Part shown: in pieces, positions 56,518-63,045 of the stretch
How positions within the stretch are numbered: the stretch's first letter is position 1
How the letters are laid out: every line of letters starts with the position of its first letter
From: Pseudaminobacter soli (ex Zhang et al. 2022)
Lineage (GTDB): Bacteria > Pseudomonadota > Alphaproteobacteria > Rhizobiales > Rhizobiaceae
Length of the DNA stretch: 64,000 bases
Assembly: GCF_014595955.1 (NCBI RefSeq)
Contig: NZ_JABVCF010000006.1
Coordinates: 277,668-341,667 of the forward strand
Direction of reading: 5' to 3'
The notes under the pieces: model-generated
Database searches by the model: none
Seen by the model: only the letters and a program-made list of their open reading frames with translations
Told to the model about the DNA's origin: nothing
Position numbers and translations under genes: made by a program

Positions 56518-56713
56518 GTTCGGTAGCCTCCCTCAGTTGATGCCAGGCGCCCAGCAGGACGGTGGCCTCGCGGTCGAGGCCTGTTTGCGCGGCGAAGAGA
56601 GAGAGCGTTATTGCGGCGAACGCATCGGCTACCACGCCAGCGTCAACACCTGAACGCAATAAGCGGCTGGCGAGCGCGTGCGCCCGCGCTTCCGCACGGT
56701 CAAAGTCGTCCAT
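56507..56713 (-). CDS. Small phage protein upstream of the tape measure gene
   Basis: The 68-residue helical protein (FDRAEARAHALASRLLRSGVDAGVVADAF) overlaps the tape measure start by 11 bp. That is the position where tail assembly chaperones are encoded, but the sequence is too short to assign. The coupling indicates co-expression with the tape measure protein. Confidence 0.6.
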   Translation of the reverse strand: MDDFDRAEARAHALASRLLRSGVDAGVVADAFAAITLSLFAAQTGLDREATVLLGAWHQLREATEHGQ

Positions 56714-56767
56714 TGTGAATCCTTATGATTTCGCGCCGACAGGCGCGCTAAGCAGCCGCAGCGCTAC

Positions 56768-57031
56768 TCAAGCGCGACGGTGCCTTCCGCTCGGTGGGCC
56801 GAATTCGCTGAGAGCCCAAGGCTCAAAATCGTCCTCGCATTCAGCTAAGAACAGGTCACCAAACTGTCGCCAGGCTGCTTCCGCCTCGGCGCGATCCGGG
56901 CGACCGTAGGCGTCCACCGGTACGCCAATGTCAGCCAAGTCTTCGAAGTAGTCGTGCCCTGACTGGAACACCATCCGCCACGCCGGCAACGCCTCTGCAC
57001 GGCGGCGGTCAACGCGCTTGCGTATAGGCAT
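56768..57031 (-). CDS. Small phage protein, tandem paralogue 1
   Basis: This 87-residue protein starts MPIRKRVDRRR, and its end (EPWALSEFGPPSG) matches the end of the preceding gene (VPWALEEFGEPGG). The two share the pattern W-x-x-x-F-x-x-G-x-D, then EA-x-x-AW-x-x-x-G-x-x-F. They are tandem duplicates overlapping by 23 bp. The function is unknown; small proteins of this type occur near the small terminase gene in rhizobial prophages. Confidence 0.65.
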   Translation of the reverse strand: MPIRKRVDRRRAEALPAWRMVFQSGHDYFEDLADIGVPVDAYGRPDRAEAEAAWRQFGDLFLAECEDDFEPWALSEFGPPSGRHRRA

Positions 57032-57281
57032 CAGCGCCTCCACCCGGCTCGCCGAACTCCTCCAGCGCCCATGGCACGTCATTGCCACGATAGCCGGCCA
57101 TGAACTCGACACCATGCCGAGACCACGCAACTCGGGCTTCATGTAGATTTGGTTCAAGCCGCTCGTTCAGTTCGATGCCGGCCGCGTAGCCGCGGTTCAG
57201 CATGTCAAAACCGTGAATAAATATCTCGGTCCACGCATCGCCGCTGCGGTTGCGCTTTTCCGTCCGCCTGCGTACGGGCAT
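57009..57281 (-). CDS. Small phage protein, tandem paralogue 2
   Basis: The 90-residue protein starts MPVRRRTEKRN and is paralogous to the one at 56768-57031. Its ATG is at the stop of the small terminase gene, so translation is coupled. Both paralogues keep a basic N terminus and an acidic-aromatic C terminus, which suggests binding to nucleic acid or to a partner. Confidence 0.65.
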   Translation of the reverse strand: MPVRRRTEKRNRSGDAWTEIFIHGFDMLNRGYAAGIELNERLEPNLHEARVAWSRHGVEFMAGYRGNDVPWALEEFGEPGGGADAYTQAR

Positions 57282-57646
57282 TAGCGTCGGCTCCCGTAAT
57301 CAGCGGTACGCGGCGGTCGGGGCGCGTCTGGTGCGTCGACCCCATCGAGGGCTAGCTCCCTGAGCAGCCTGGCCAGCAGAACCTTGTTGTCGCGCTCAAT
57401 GCCGATCTCTGGTCGCGCCTTCGGTTGCCCGAAACGGTCCGTGTAAGTCATTCCATCTCGGTCAATCACCTCGCGAGCCGCGCAGACCCGGTCCCAGGAT
57501 TCGGCCGCAGCCAGAAGCAACTTGAAGTGATGTTCTTCCATTTCAAAGTCGGAAACGACCGATTTAACCCATGTTTGCGTTGACTTTCGAAGGTGTTTTG
57601 GTACCTTGAAAGCCGTAGTTTCCTTGGTTCTCAAGGCTTCCTCCAA
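57281..57646 (-). CDS. Phage terminase small subunit, P27 family
   Basis: The 121-residue protein has the P27-family layout: PKHLRKSTQTWVKSVVSDFEMEEHHFKLLLAAAESWDR, then a short basic region and KARPEIGIERDNKVLLARLLRELALD. TerS recognises packaging sites on phage DNA and hands it to the large terminase. No large terminase gene is next to it or anywhere in this window, which is abnormal for a complete prophage. The assignment is by remembered family features, so it is moderate in confidence. Confidence 0.7.
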   Translation of the reverse strand: MEEALRTKETTAFKVPKHLRKSTQTWVKSVVSDFEMEEHHFKLLLAAAESWDRVCAAREVIDRDGMTYTDRFGQPKARPEIGIERDNKVLLARLLRELALDGVDAPDAPRPPRTADYGSRR

Positions 57647-57740
57647 ATTTTATTTGAATCGGGGCGAGGCTGATACACGCTCTTGGACCGCACCGTTCCG
57701 GGCTTTCGAGGGACGGGAGGATCGACCCTCCCCCTTACCG

Positions 57741-57790
57741 CGCTGCAACATGAAGCGTTGTGCGCTGCAACATGGCCCGTTGTGCACTGC
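57741..57790. repeat. 22-bp tandem direct repeat upstream of the small terminase gene
   Basis: Two units (57741-57762 and 57763-57784), each starting CGCTGCAACATG and ending CGTTGTG, differ at three positions and are followed by a partial third unit (CACTGCA). They lie in the 220-bp gap between the prohead protease and small terminase genes, about 95 bp before the small terminase start. They could be regulator or packaging-protein binding sites. Confidence 0.6.
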
Positions 57791-57868
57791 ACGGTGCGGC
57801 GTGGCACGGCTAAAGCAGCGTGGCCGCAAGCACGACTGCCACCGCGGCCACGAAGGCCAGCCGCGCCG

Positions 57869-58378
57869 TCAAGCTAAGCCCCGCAATCGCTGGTCGCGCT
57901 CCATCTTAGCGATGAGGCGCTGGTGGGCGCTGATCGCGTCTCGCAAGCTGGCGTTGGTTTGCGGATAGGCCGGAAAACTCACGACCGATACCTCGATCAG
58001 TTCCGCCTCAAGAATTGTCCGTAGTGGCAGGGGCCCGCCCGTCGTCCAGTCCTCCTCCAGAACCCTGAAGCTCGGACTGAATCCCGTGACATCGCGGCGC
58101 CCAACCGTCCCCGCGAGCGTCTGACCATCAGGCGTAGTGAGATCAGCGTCGATCTCGACCAGCAGTCCAGTCGCATCCTCGCGTAGGCGGAGCGTCCCCG
58201 CCGACACGCGCCCGACTACTCGCCCCGTATCGTGGTCAAGTAGAGCGCGAACGTCGGCTTTACGAAGGGAGTTGGTTAGGCTGCCGGGGGCGAACCGCTC
58301 TCGAAAGTCCCGCCCGATCGTGGTCACAGCATTCCAAAGGACGGCATGGCCGGCGACGACCTTACTTTCGCCAGTCAT
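57869..58378 (-). CDS. HK97-family prohead protease
   Basis: The 169-residue protein shows the S78 peptidase family pattern: GHAVLWN, RERFAPGSL, ALLDHDTGRVVGR with His49, GFSPSF with the candidate Ser at 101 or 103, and ELIEVSVVSFPAYP. It normally processes the capsid scaffold during head maturation. The ATG at 58378 is used; an in-frame start at 58420 adds 14 residues with a poor match. No capsid gene follows downstream, where it is expected. Confidence 0.85.
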   Translation of the reverse strand: MTGESKVVAGHAVLWNAVTTIGRDFRERFAPGSLTNSLRKADVRALLDHDTGRVVGRVSAGTLRLREDATGLLVEIDADLTTPDGQTLAGTVGRRDVTGFSPSFRVLEEDWTTGGPLPLRTILEAELIEVSVVSFPAYPQTNASLRDAISAHQRLIAKMERDQRLRGLA

Positions 58379-58556
58379 CTCGGGCGACCTTTTTTTCCGC
58401 TTCAGCAAGCCGAGCCTCACGCTTCGCGTGCGGCGAGTCCTTGTACAAGGATCGGGCGATCACGGCTGGATCCGTATCATCGACGCGCAGCAGTTTGCCG
58501 CGCAACAGGATGCGCCGTTTGGCCTTCGGCCGTTTTTCGTCGGCTCGTTCAAGCAT
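58362..58556 (-). CDS. Small basic phage protein
   Basis: The protein of about 64 residues (MLERADEKRPKAKRRILLRG, then HAKREARLAEAEKKVARDDW) is rich in Lys/Arg and predicted helical. It overlaps the genes on both sides (the 194-residue gene upstream and the protease gene downstream by 17 bp), so it is part of one operon. A TTG at 58586 is an alternative start. No function is assigned. Confidence 0.55.
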   Translation of the reverse strand: MLERADEKRPKAKRRILLRGKLLRVDDTDPAVIARSLYKDSPHAKREARLAEAEKKVARDDWRK

Positions 58557-59133
58557 TGTAGTACCCAGCCTTTCTAGCTTCATCAATGTACGTCATGATC
58601 CGCCGACCAGGCTCATGGGAAGCACCAAGAAACTGCGGCGCCATAGGAATGAGCGACAGCCATGCGACGTCTTCAGCTTCGAGATCATGACGCAGCCTGT
58701 CGTAATCGCGATGCGCCGCATCTAGGCCTTCCATCGCCTTGCACATAGCCGCGACGCGTCTGGCATACTCCGGTTTTATTTGTTCGCACACGAGCCGGCT
58801 GGCCTTTGTGCGGGCTTCTCCAATTCGACCGCGCAGCACGTCTAGGGCCGCAGCGATATCCCGTTCGCGCGCCACAATTTCAGCGACACGCTTACGGTTG
58901 AGTGCCTTCGTGCCTGGCGCGTCACCTAGCAATTCTGCGATGGCTGGGCGGACTTCCGGAGCGGTATCGGCCGCAATTTGTTTTTCTAGCTCGCGCCGTT
59001 CTGCAGCAAGCGTTGTCTGCTCGGCCTGAATGGCGGCCTGCTTCTCGATTAGCGCGGCGTACTCGGGCGATGCGTCGGCCAAGGTAGGCACGCGGAACGC
59101 CTGAGCCGGTGCGGATTTTTTCAGGAAGGCCAT
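58549..59133 (-). CDS. Coiled-coil phage protein
   Basis: The 194-residue protein has a central coiled coil (IEKQAAIQAEQTTLAAERRELEKQI) and more helical segments (VAEIVARERDIAAALDVL), ending in the aromatic tail ARKAGYYNA. No known domain was recognised. Its start coincides with the end of the 178-residue gene upstream (one shared base) and its stop overlaps the next gene, so it belongs to the head-gene operon. Confidence 0.7.
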   Translation of the reverse strand: MAFLKKSAPAQAFRVPTLADASPEYAALIEKQAAIQAEQTTLAAERRELEKQIAADTAPEVRPAIAELLGDAPGTKALNRKRVAEIVARERDIAAALDVLRGRIGEARTKASRLVCEQIKPEYARRVAAMCKAMEGLDAAHRDYDRLRHDLEAEDVAWLSLIPMAPQFLGASHEPGRRIMTYIDEARKAGYYNA

Positions 59134-59669
59134 TACTTACCTCCAAACAGCGAGCGCACCGCGTCATTGAAAGCGGCGCCGTTAATGATGGTCGAGCGGC
59201 GGTGGCCCGAGGCCTGCCAGCGGGATGCGTCCGCGCCGACCGGCACGAAACGGACAATCTTCCCGGCGCTCGCATCATGCAGGGCAATTTCCTGCCAGCT
59301 TGACACGATCTCGAGCTTGTCGCGCCGGAACAGATCGGCATCACCGCCGAGCGCAAGGTGCGCCTGTACGTCAATCGCCTCGCCGGCTGTCCGAATGATG
59401 GATTCAGGCGCTCCGTCGAGATTGGCACCGCCTGGCGCAAGCTCGCGGTAATTGCGCACAGCGTCAGCAACCGCACGCAGTGGCGCGTCCACGGCGACAC
59501 CGATGAGCAGGCTGACGAGGTGCTCCGGCTTGATTTCTGGTGAGCGGCCAGGGCCGCCGGCAGGCAAGACGCCAGCATCCGTGAGTGCTCGCGCGACTGC
59601 TCGCGTGCGTGGCTTTGCGAAGCCGAGGAACGCGCATAGCGCATCCACAGCCTCGAGGGTTGTGGTCAT
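59133..59669 (-). CDS. Phage protein of unknown function
   Basis: The 178-residue protein has an N-terminal helical region that could be a helix-turn-helix (AVARALTDAGVLPAGGPGRSPEI) and a C-terminal part with EIVSSWQEIALHD and HRRSTIINGAAF. It is the first gene after a strong terminator, so it begins the transcript that includes the prohead protease and the small terminase. A DNA-binding role is possible but not shown. Confidence 0.65.
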   Translation of the reverse strand: MTTTLEAVDALCAFLGFAKPRTRAVARALTDAGVLPAGGPGRSPEIKPEHLVSLLIGVAVDAPLRAVADAVRNYRELAPGGANLDGAPESIIRTAGEAIDVQAHLALGGDADLFRRDKLEIVSSWQEIALHDASAGKIVRFVPVGADASRWQASGHRRSTIINGAAFNDAVRSLFGGK

Positions 59670-59710
59670 TGGAAGTTTCTCCGAATTTTGAAGGTCGCGA
59701 ATGCGATGGT

Positions 59711-59736
59711 AAAAAAGAGCCGCCTCAAGGGCGGCT
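59711..59736 (-). terminator. Strong rho-independent terminator
   Basis: On the minus strand AGCCGCC-CTTGA-GGCGGCT is followed directly by CTTTTTT. It ends transcription from the right-hand region before the head/tail operon that starts at 59669. Confidence 0.85.
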
Positions 59737-59994
59737 GCTGAAAGGGGACGCCGGCAGGCTGGTAAGTGTCTATCTACGCAGCGCTACGCTATTGGCTTTT
59801 CGCGGCCACGATTTGGCACTTGGCGTGCTTGAAAGTTGAAGCTGGCGTCACCATCTTGCAAGCAACTCGAGTCAGCCGAAGCGTGTGGGGGCACCACGGT
59901 GGCTGAATTAAAAACCGAAAAACCCCCGCTGCTGGTCTTATGCGCGATGTTCGGCTCATCAAGAGACACGCGCAGGATAGAAAGGTGTGTGGGC

Positions 59995-60117
59995 ATGTCC
60001 CTTACTCTTGCTATCGAAACCAGCCAGCCGTGCGGTGCGACGTTCCGCCTGGCGCTTGGGTGCTCTGCGCCCCTTGCTCTGGTTTCGGTCCTGATCGCTT
60101 TCGCGCGGTTGTTCTGA
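59995..60117 (+). CDS. Possible small membrane protein between terminators
   Basis: A 40-residue frame on the plus strand has a hydrophobic C-terminal half (LGCSAPLALVSVLIAFARLF) and is followed 8 bp later by a strong terminator, which supports transcription in this direction. An AAAGG lies about 10 bases before the ATG. A longer GTG-started reading from 59900 is also open. On the other strand a 70-residue frame (59784-59996) has an AAGGG and the terminator at 59711. I cannot decide between the two, so confidence is low. Confidence 0.3.
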   Translation: MSLTLAIETSQPCGATFRLALGCSAPLALVSVLIAFARLF

Positions 60118-60125
60118 TGAAGGAG

Positions 60126-60153
60126 GGCATCCCGGTAACGGGGTGCCCTTTTC
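60126..60153 (+). terminator. Rho-independent terminator
   Basis: GGGCATCCCG-GTAA-CGGGGTGCCC forms a 10-bp stem (one G-T pair) followed by TTTT on the plus strand. On the minus strand the flank is less T-rich. It lies between the possible plus-strand small gene and the minus-strand gene at 60174. Confidence 0.8.
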
Positions 60154-60173
60154 CTATTCACCGTCTGACAGCG

Positions 60174-60893
60174 CTAGGCGGCGAGGGCCACCTTCGCCCA
60201 CCTGGCCGCGGCAAGTAGAGCCGCCCCGCCGCGCCGGTCAGCGTAACCGCCGCGTGCGCCAAGAGCCTTGCCGACGTCAGCGACATTGCCGCCGGACAGC
60301 ATCACCTCAATCACCGTATCGACTTCATCGGGAGGCTGCGGGGACTCCGGTTGCGCAACGCGGCGCATATCACCTCGGCTTTTACCCGTCTTCGGTTGGC
60401 CGAGGCCGCCGATCGCGCCAATGAAGAATGCGCCTTCGGCTACAGCCGCATCGGCCAGCGTATAGCAGCAGTCGGCGTGCACAACGGAGCGGACTCCGGG
60501 TTTCAACTCGAACCAGCCATGAAAGCCTGTGAGCGGCCGCACTGGTACGCGCTCCGCGCTGACCGCAGCAAGAGGTGATGGCAACGCGGCGGGTCGCTCC
60601 AAGTACTCCTCGGCGTCCGTTGGTACTCGGCGCGGACCACGCGCCCTGCCATCCTTGCGGCGGTCAACTCCCAAATCCTTCGCATCGGCCTGGTTGTCGT
60701 TAGCGGCGTCAGGCGGGAGGCGGTCGCGTGCAATCAACCACAGGCAGGCGGCGCCTTTCCGGTCATGCTTCCTAAGCCAATTCATGGCCGGACGCTGGCC
60801 GCGATACCGGATTCGAACGGCGGGCTGCTTCGGCTCGGGATTCGCCTTCAGGATCTCGTCGGCAACTCTAAGCATTTCCTTGCGGGTGTTCAT
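60174..60893 (-). CDS. Prophage protein of unknown function
   Basis: The 239-residue protein has a charged N-terminal helix (MLRVADEILKANPEPKQPAV), a segment MNWLRKHDRKGAACLWL, a linker with the AANDNQ run common in rhizobial proteins, and a Gly-rich C-terminal half with two possible helix-turn-helix-like stretches (VADVGKALGARGGYADRRG). No family was recognised. A TATATA at 61025-61030 about 130 bp upstream may be its promoter; the leader contains a long CG-repeat hairpin. Between 60894 and 61190 no gene is seen. Confidence 0.6.
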   Translation of the reverse strand: MNTRKEMLRVADEILKANPEPKQPAVRIRYRGQRPAMNWLRKHDRKGAACLWLIARDRLPPDAANDNQADAKDLGVDRRKDGRARGPRRVPTDAEEYLERPAALPSPLAAVSAERVPVRPLTGFHGWFELKPGVRSVVHADCCYTLADAAVAEGAFFIGAIGGLGQPKTGKSRGDMRRVAQPESPQPPDEVDTVIEVMLSGGNVADVGKALGARGGYADRRGGAALLAAARWAKVALAA

Positions 60894-61190
60894 GCCGCCC
60901 TCTCCTCCTTCCCAGATTTCCGATTTTGCGGATGCGAAAGTTTTCCCCCGCGACCGGTCCAGATCCCATTAGCCCTGGATCGCGACCCTCCCCTCCGCGG
61001 ACACAAGGTGGGCGCTCAGCCAAGATATATAGTGTTTTTACTGTGCTATTTCCGCATCGACCCCTCGCGCGCGCGCGTTGCGCGCGCGGGAGGCATGGGC
61101 TCATAGAAAAAACTGTAATTGCGAACGCGGTCGGGGACCCCAGCGGTCCCGGCCCCTTGTCAGGCCAAGGATCGACTCGCCCCTCCCGTC

Positions 61191-61325
61191 TCACCGCCTC
61201 GAGCGGCCAGCCCAAGGCACGCGCCAATAGGCATTTGCGTTGACCAGCAGGGCCCCGAGCAGCGCCTGTTCTGCCTCTATGGCGTCAGGGAGCACAGGGC
61301 GGATGTCTCGCGTAAATGCATTCAT
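61191..61325 (-). pseudogene. dnaB replicative helicase, 5' fragment only
   Basis: From ATG at 61325 the 44-residue reading MNAFTRDIRPVLPDAIEAEQ then ALLGALLVNANAYWRV matches the extreme N terminus of DnaB-type helicases (P-x-N-x-EAEQALLGALLxNxxAxxxV). After WRV the similarity stops, the frame ends at 61191, and no other frame downstream resumes it. The rest of the helicase (about 430 residues) has been deleted. This supports decay of the replication module. Confidence 0.75.
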
Positions 61326-61450
61326 GCAATCACCCCATGCGCCCGATCTTGAAGACTAAAATGGTCGATCACATATCGATTGTGGGCCGCTGCCGCTGTC
61401 GGCTTTGGCCTGTTCCGAAACTCAAAAATTCGTTCGACTTGGAGGATCTG

Positions 61451-61756
61451 ATGAGCGATCGGATGTTCGACAGCCCCGTTTTCGTGAAGTCCACGGAAAG
61501 CCTCATCGAGGAGATAGCGTGCCTGGAGGACGCCCTCGATTTCCTTTATAGATGGCCAAAGAAGCGGCGCGGAACGATCTATGAAACCGCGCTCCGCGCC
61601 TGCCAAAGAGCGTTTGATAGCACCTATCCACTGTCCGCTGCTAAGCAGGCGTTCCGCGGCTTCGCAAAGTCCGTGAACATCCTGGAAGAAGTGTCGATGC
61701 CTTTGCCGTGGATGGTCGAGCCCAAACCGGGCCAAGGCGGCGGCGTGACGACATAG
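61451..61756 (+). CDS. DUF982 protein, copy 1
   Basis: The 101-residue protein has the DUF982 pattern: F-x-x-P-V-x-V near the start (FDSPVFVKSTE), then CLEDALDFLYRWPKKRRGTIYETALRAC and a final AFRGFAKSVNIL. DUF982 is found almost only in rhizobia and relatives, with unknown function. GGAGG lies 8 bases upstream of ATG 61451. It is the most divergent of the three copies in this region, with extra residues at both ends. Confidence 0.75.
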   Translation: MSDRMFDSPVFVKSTESLIEEIACLEDALDFLYRWPKKRRGTIYETALRACQRAFDSTYPLSAAKQAFRGFAKSVNILEEVSMPLPWMVEPKPGQGGGVTT

Positions 61757-61852
61757 GCGCCACCAGTGACGGGCGGCAGCACTCTCGCTGCTGCCTCTTT
61801 GCTTTTGTTGAATGGGTGCCGGATTCCCGGCCCAAGAGCCAAGGAGGTCACT

Positions 61853-62137
61853 GTGCTCGCAAAACACTTCGAAAAGCCAGTTTGTGTATGGGTCGGACTT
61901 GGCTTTCCTCGCCAGATCAACACCGTCGTTGATGCCTATCAGTTCCTCCTGGACTGGTGCGGCAACAGCCCTGAGCAGAAGGCGGCGATGCGTGCCTGCA
62001 AAGCTGCCCTTGCTGGCGAGGTCGATGCTGACACTGCCCGAGGCGTTTTGGTTGCGTTCGCCCGCAAGAAGGACATTCTCGTCGAAGACGAAACTATGCC
62101 GCCCATGGCGACCAAGGTAAGCCCAAGGCATCTGTGA
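61853..62137 (+). CDS. DUF982 protein, copy 2
   Basis: The 94-residue protein starts with GTG at 61853, supported by AAGGAGG 5 bases upstream. It is a textbook DUF982 sequence: FEKPVCVWVGLGFPRQINTV, DAYQFLLDWCGNSPEQKAAMRAC, AFARKKDILVED. It lies 96 bp downstream of copy 1 on the same strand. The function is unknown. Confidence 0.85.
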   Translation: MLAKHFEKPVCVWVGLGFPRQINTVVDAYQFLLDWCGNSPEQKAAMRACKAALAGEVDADTARGVLVAFARKKDILVEDETMPPMATKVSPRHL

Positions 62138-62238
62138 CTGCTGTCGGATTTTCAGGGCGGTAGGAATCATGCTGCCGCCCTCGCCTGAAGCATCTTGAAC
62201 GTCTGGGTGGCCGACCCCGGAAGGCTATGCCTGGGTAG

Positions 62239-62406
62239 TCATGCCACCTCCCGCTGGTCCTGGTTGTCGTTCGCCGCAGCGGGGCGCCGATCGGGGCGCA
62301 ACTGGTAGAACTCCCGCCACGATAGCCGCCGGCCACGGTACGGGCGTGCAGTCTCGCTAACTGCAGAGTCGGAGGTGGTGCGGGTCGCTGGCTCGAGAAG
62401 TTGCAT
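62239..62406 (-). CDS. Small prophage protein with WREFYQLRPD motif
   Basis: The 55-residue frame from ATG 62406 contains YRGRRLSWREFYQLRPDRRP and the AANDNQ tail. Short proteins with WxEFYxLRPDLRPAxNDN are familiar from rhizobial prophages, which is the main support. The ribosome binding site is weak. Its function is unknown. Confidence 0.5.
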   Translation of the reverse strand: MQLLEPATRTTSDSAVSETARPYRGRRLSWREFYQLRPDRRPAAANDNQDQREVA

Positions 62407-62466
62407 GCGATTGCGCTCCGTTTCTGTGGAACCTTCGAATACCGTGGCCCATTGGGAGGAGTGTTA

Positions 62467-62664
62467 ATGGTAGAAAGGTTCCGTGATATGAACCGGAGCG
62501 ATCTGATGCGGCGCACTCTTGAAGTACAGTGCAAGCTTCGTGATGCACGGCGATTGCTCGCGGATATCAGAGGGAACAAAGCTATATTCGAGATTGACAC
62601 GCTACTGTCGGTTGCGGAGGGCGAGATAGCGCGACAACTCTCGGAGATGCAGCGTCAAGGATAG
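62467..62664 (+). CDS. Small coiled-coil hypothetical protein
   Basis: The 65-residue protein has GGGAGGAG 6-8 bases upstream of ATG 62467. The sequence is helical and charged (MRRTLEVQCKLRDARRLLAD, then LLSVAEGEIARQLSEMQRQG). No family was recognised. Its stop is 7 bp from the stop of the convergent third DUF982 gene. Confidence 0.6.
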   Translation: MVERFRDMNRSDLMRRTLEVQCKLRDARRLLADIRGNKAIFEIDTLLSVAEGEIARQLSEMQRQG

Positions 62665-62671
62665 GCTGCTC

Positions 62672-62917
62672 TTACTCGCCAAGGTAAATCCGTGCCTCCC
62701 GCGCCGCGGCCACAAACGCGTCACGGGCCGCGCTAGTCGAAACTTCTCCTTTGATGGCGGCCAGGCAAGCCCTCATTGCCGCTTGCCTGGCGGGACTGTC
62801 CTGCGGCCAGTCGTACAAGAGAAACTGCGCGGCCTCTCGCACTCCAACGACAACACGATCCCGGTCAATACGGCCGAGTTGGACCACGACGGGCCTGTCG
62901 AAAAAGCTGCTAACCAT
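62672..62917 (-). CDS. DUF982 protein, copy 3
   Basis: The 81-residue protein reads FFDRPVVVQLGRIDRDRVVV, EAAQFLLYDWPQDSPARQAAMRAC, AFVAAAREARIYL, the same DUF982 architecture as copy 2 but on the opposite strand, so the set arose by duplication and rearrangement or by separate acquisition. The ATG at 62917 is chosen because the conserved domain begins within five residues of it. Confidence 0.82.
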   Translation of the reverse strand: MVSSFFDRPVVVQLGRIDRDRVVVGVREAAQFLLYDWPQDSPARQAAMRACLAAIKGEVSTSAARDAFVAAAREARIYLGE

Positions 62918-62994
62918 AAAACCTGTGCATTTTAACGATTGACGCGCAGGGAAGATGTGGCAGCTATCCTCAGTTGCAAGTGTCCATCGACTGC

Positions 62995-63045
62995 CTAACG
63001 CTCGAGGCGGTCGGCGATGTCGTGGAGGTGGGAGGCGAGGCTCAT
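62995..63045 (-). CDS. 16-codon frame coupled to the replication gene
   Basis: An ATG overlapping the stop of the replication-like gene (ATGA) opens a frame of only 16 residues (MSLASHLHDIADRLER). The sequence looks like a natural amphipathic N terminus, so this may be the start of a gene whose remainder was lost in a deletion, rather than a real micro-protein. Confidence 0.25.
   Translation of the reverse strand: MSLASHLHDIADRLER

Noticed and set aside
57741..57790. CRISPR-like array
   Set aside because: There are only two and a third units, no spacers between them and no cas genes. It is a simple tandem repeat.
59784..60161. 125-residue minus-strand frame between terminators
   Set aside because: It would start inside a terminator stem. 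A shorter version from 59,996 has a weak ribosome binding site, but nothing recognisable supports it over the opposite strand.
60868..61227. 119-residue minus-strand frame after the dnaB fragment
   Set aside because: It has Arg/Gly/Pro-rich composition, no ribosome binding site, crosses the CG hairpin and does not continue the helicase.
61322..62170. 282-residue minus-strand frame opposite two DUF982 genes
   Set aside because: It is an antisense shadow of two genes with good ribosome binding sites and a recognised family.
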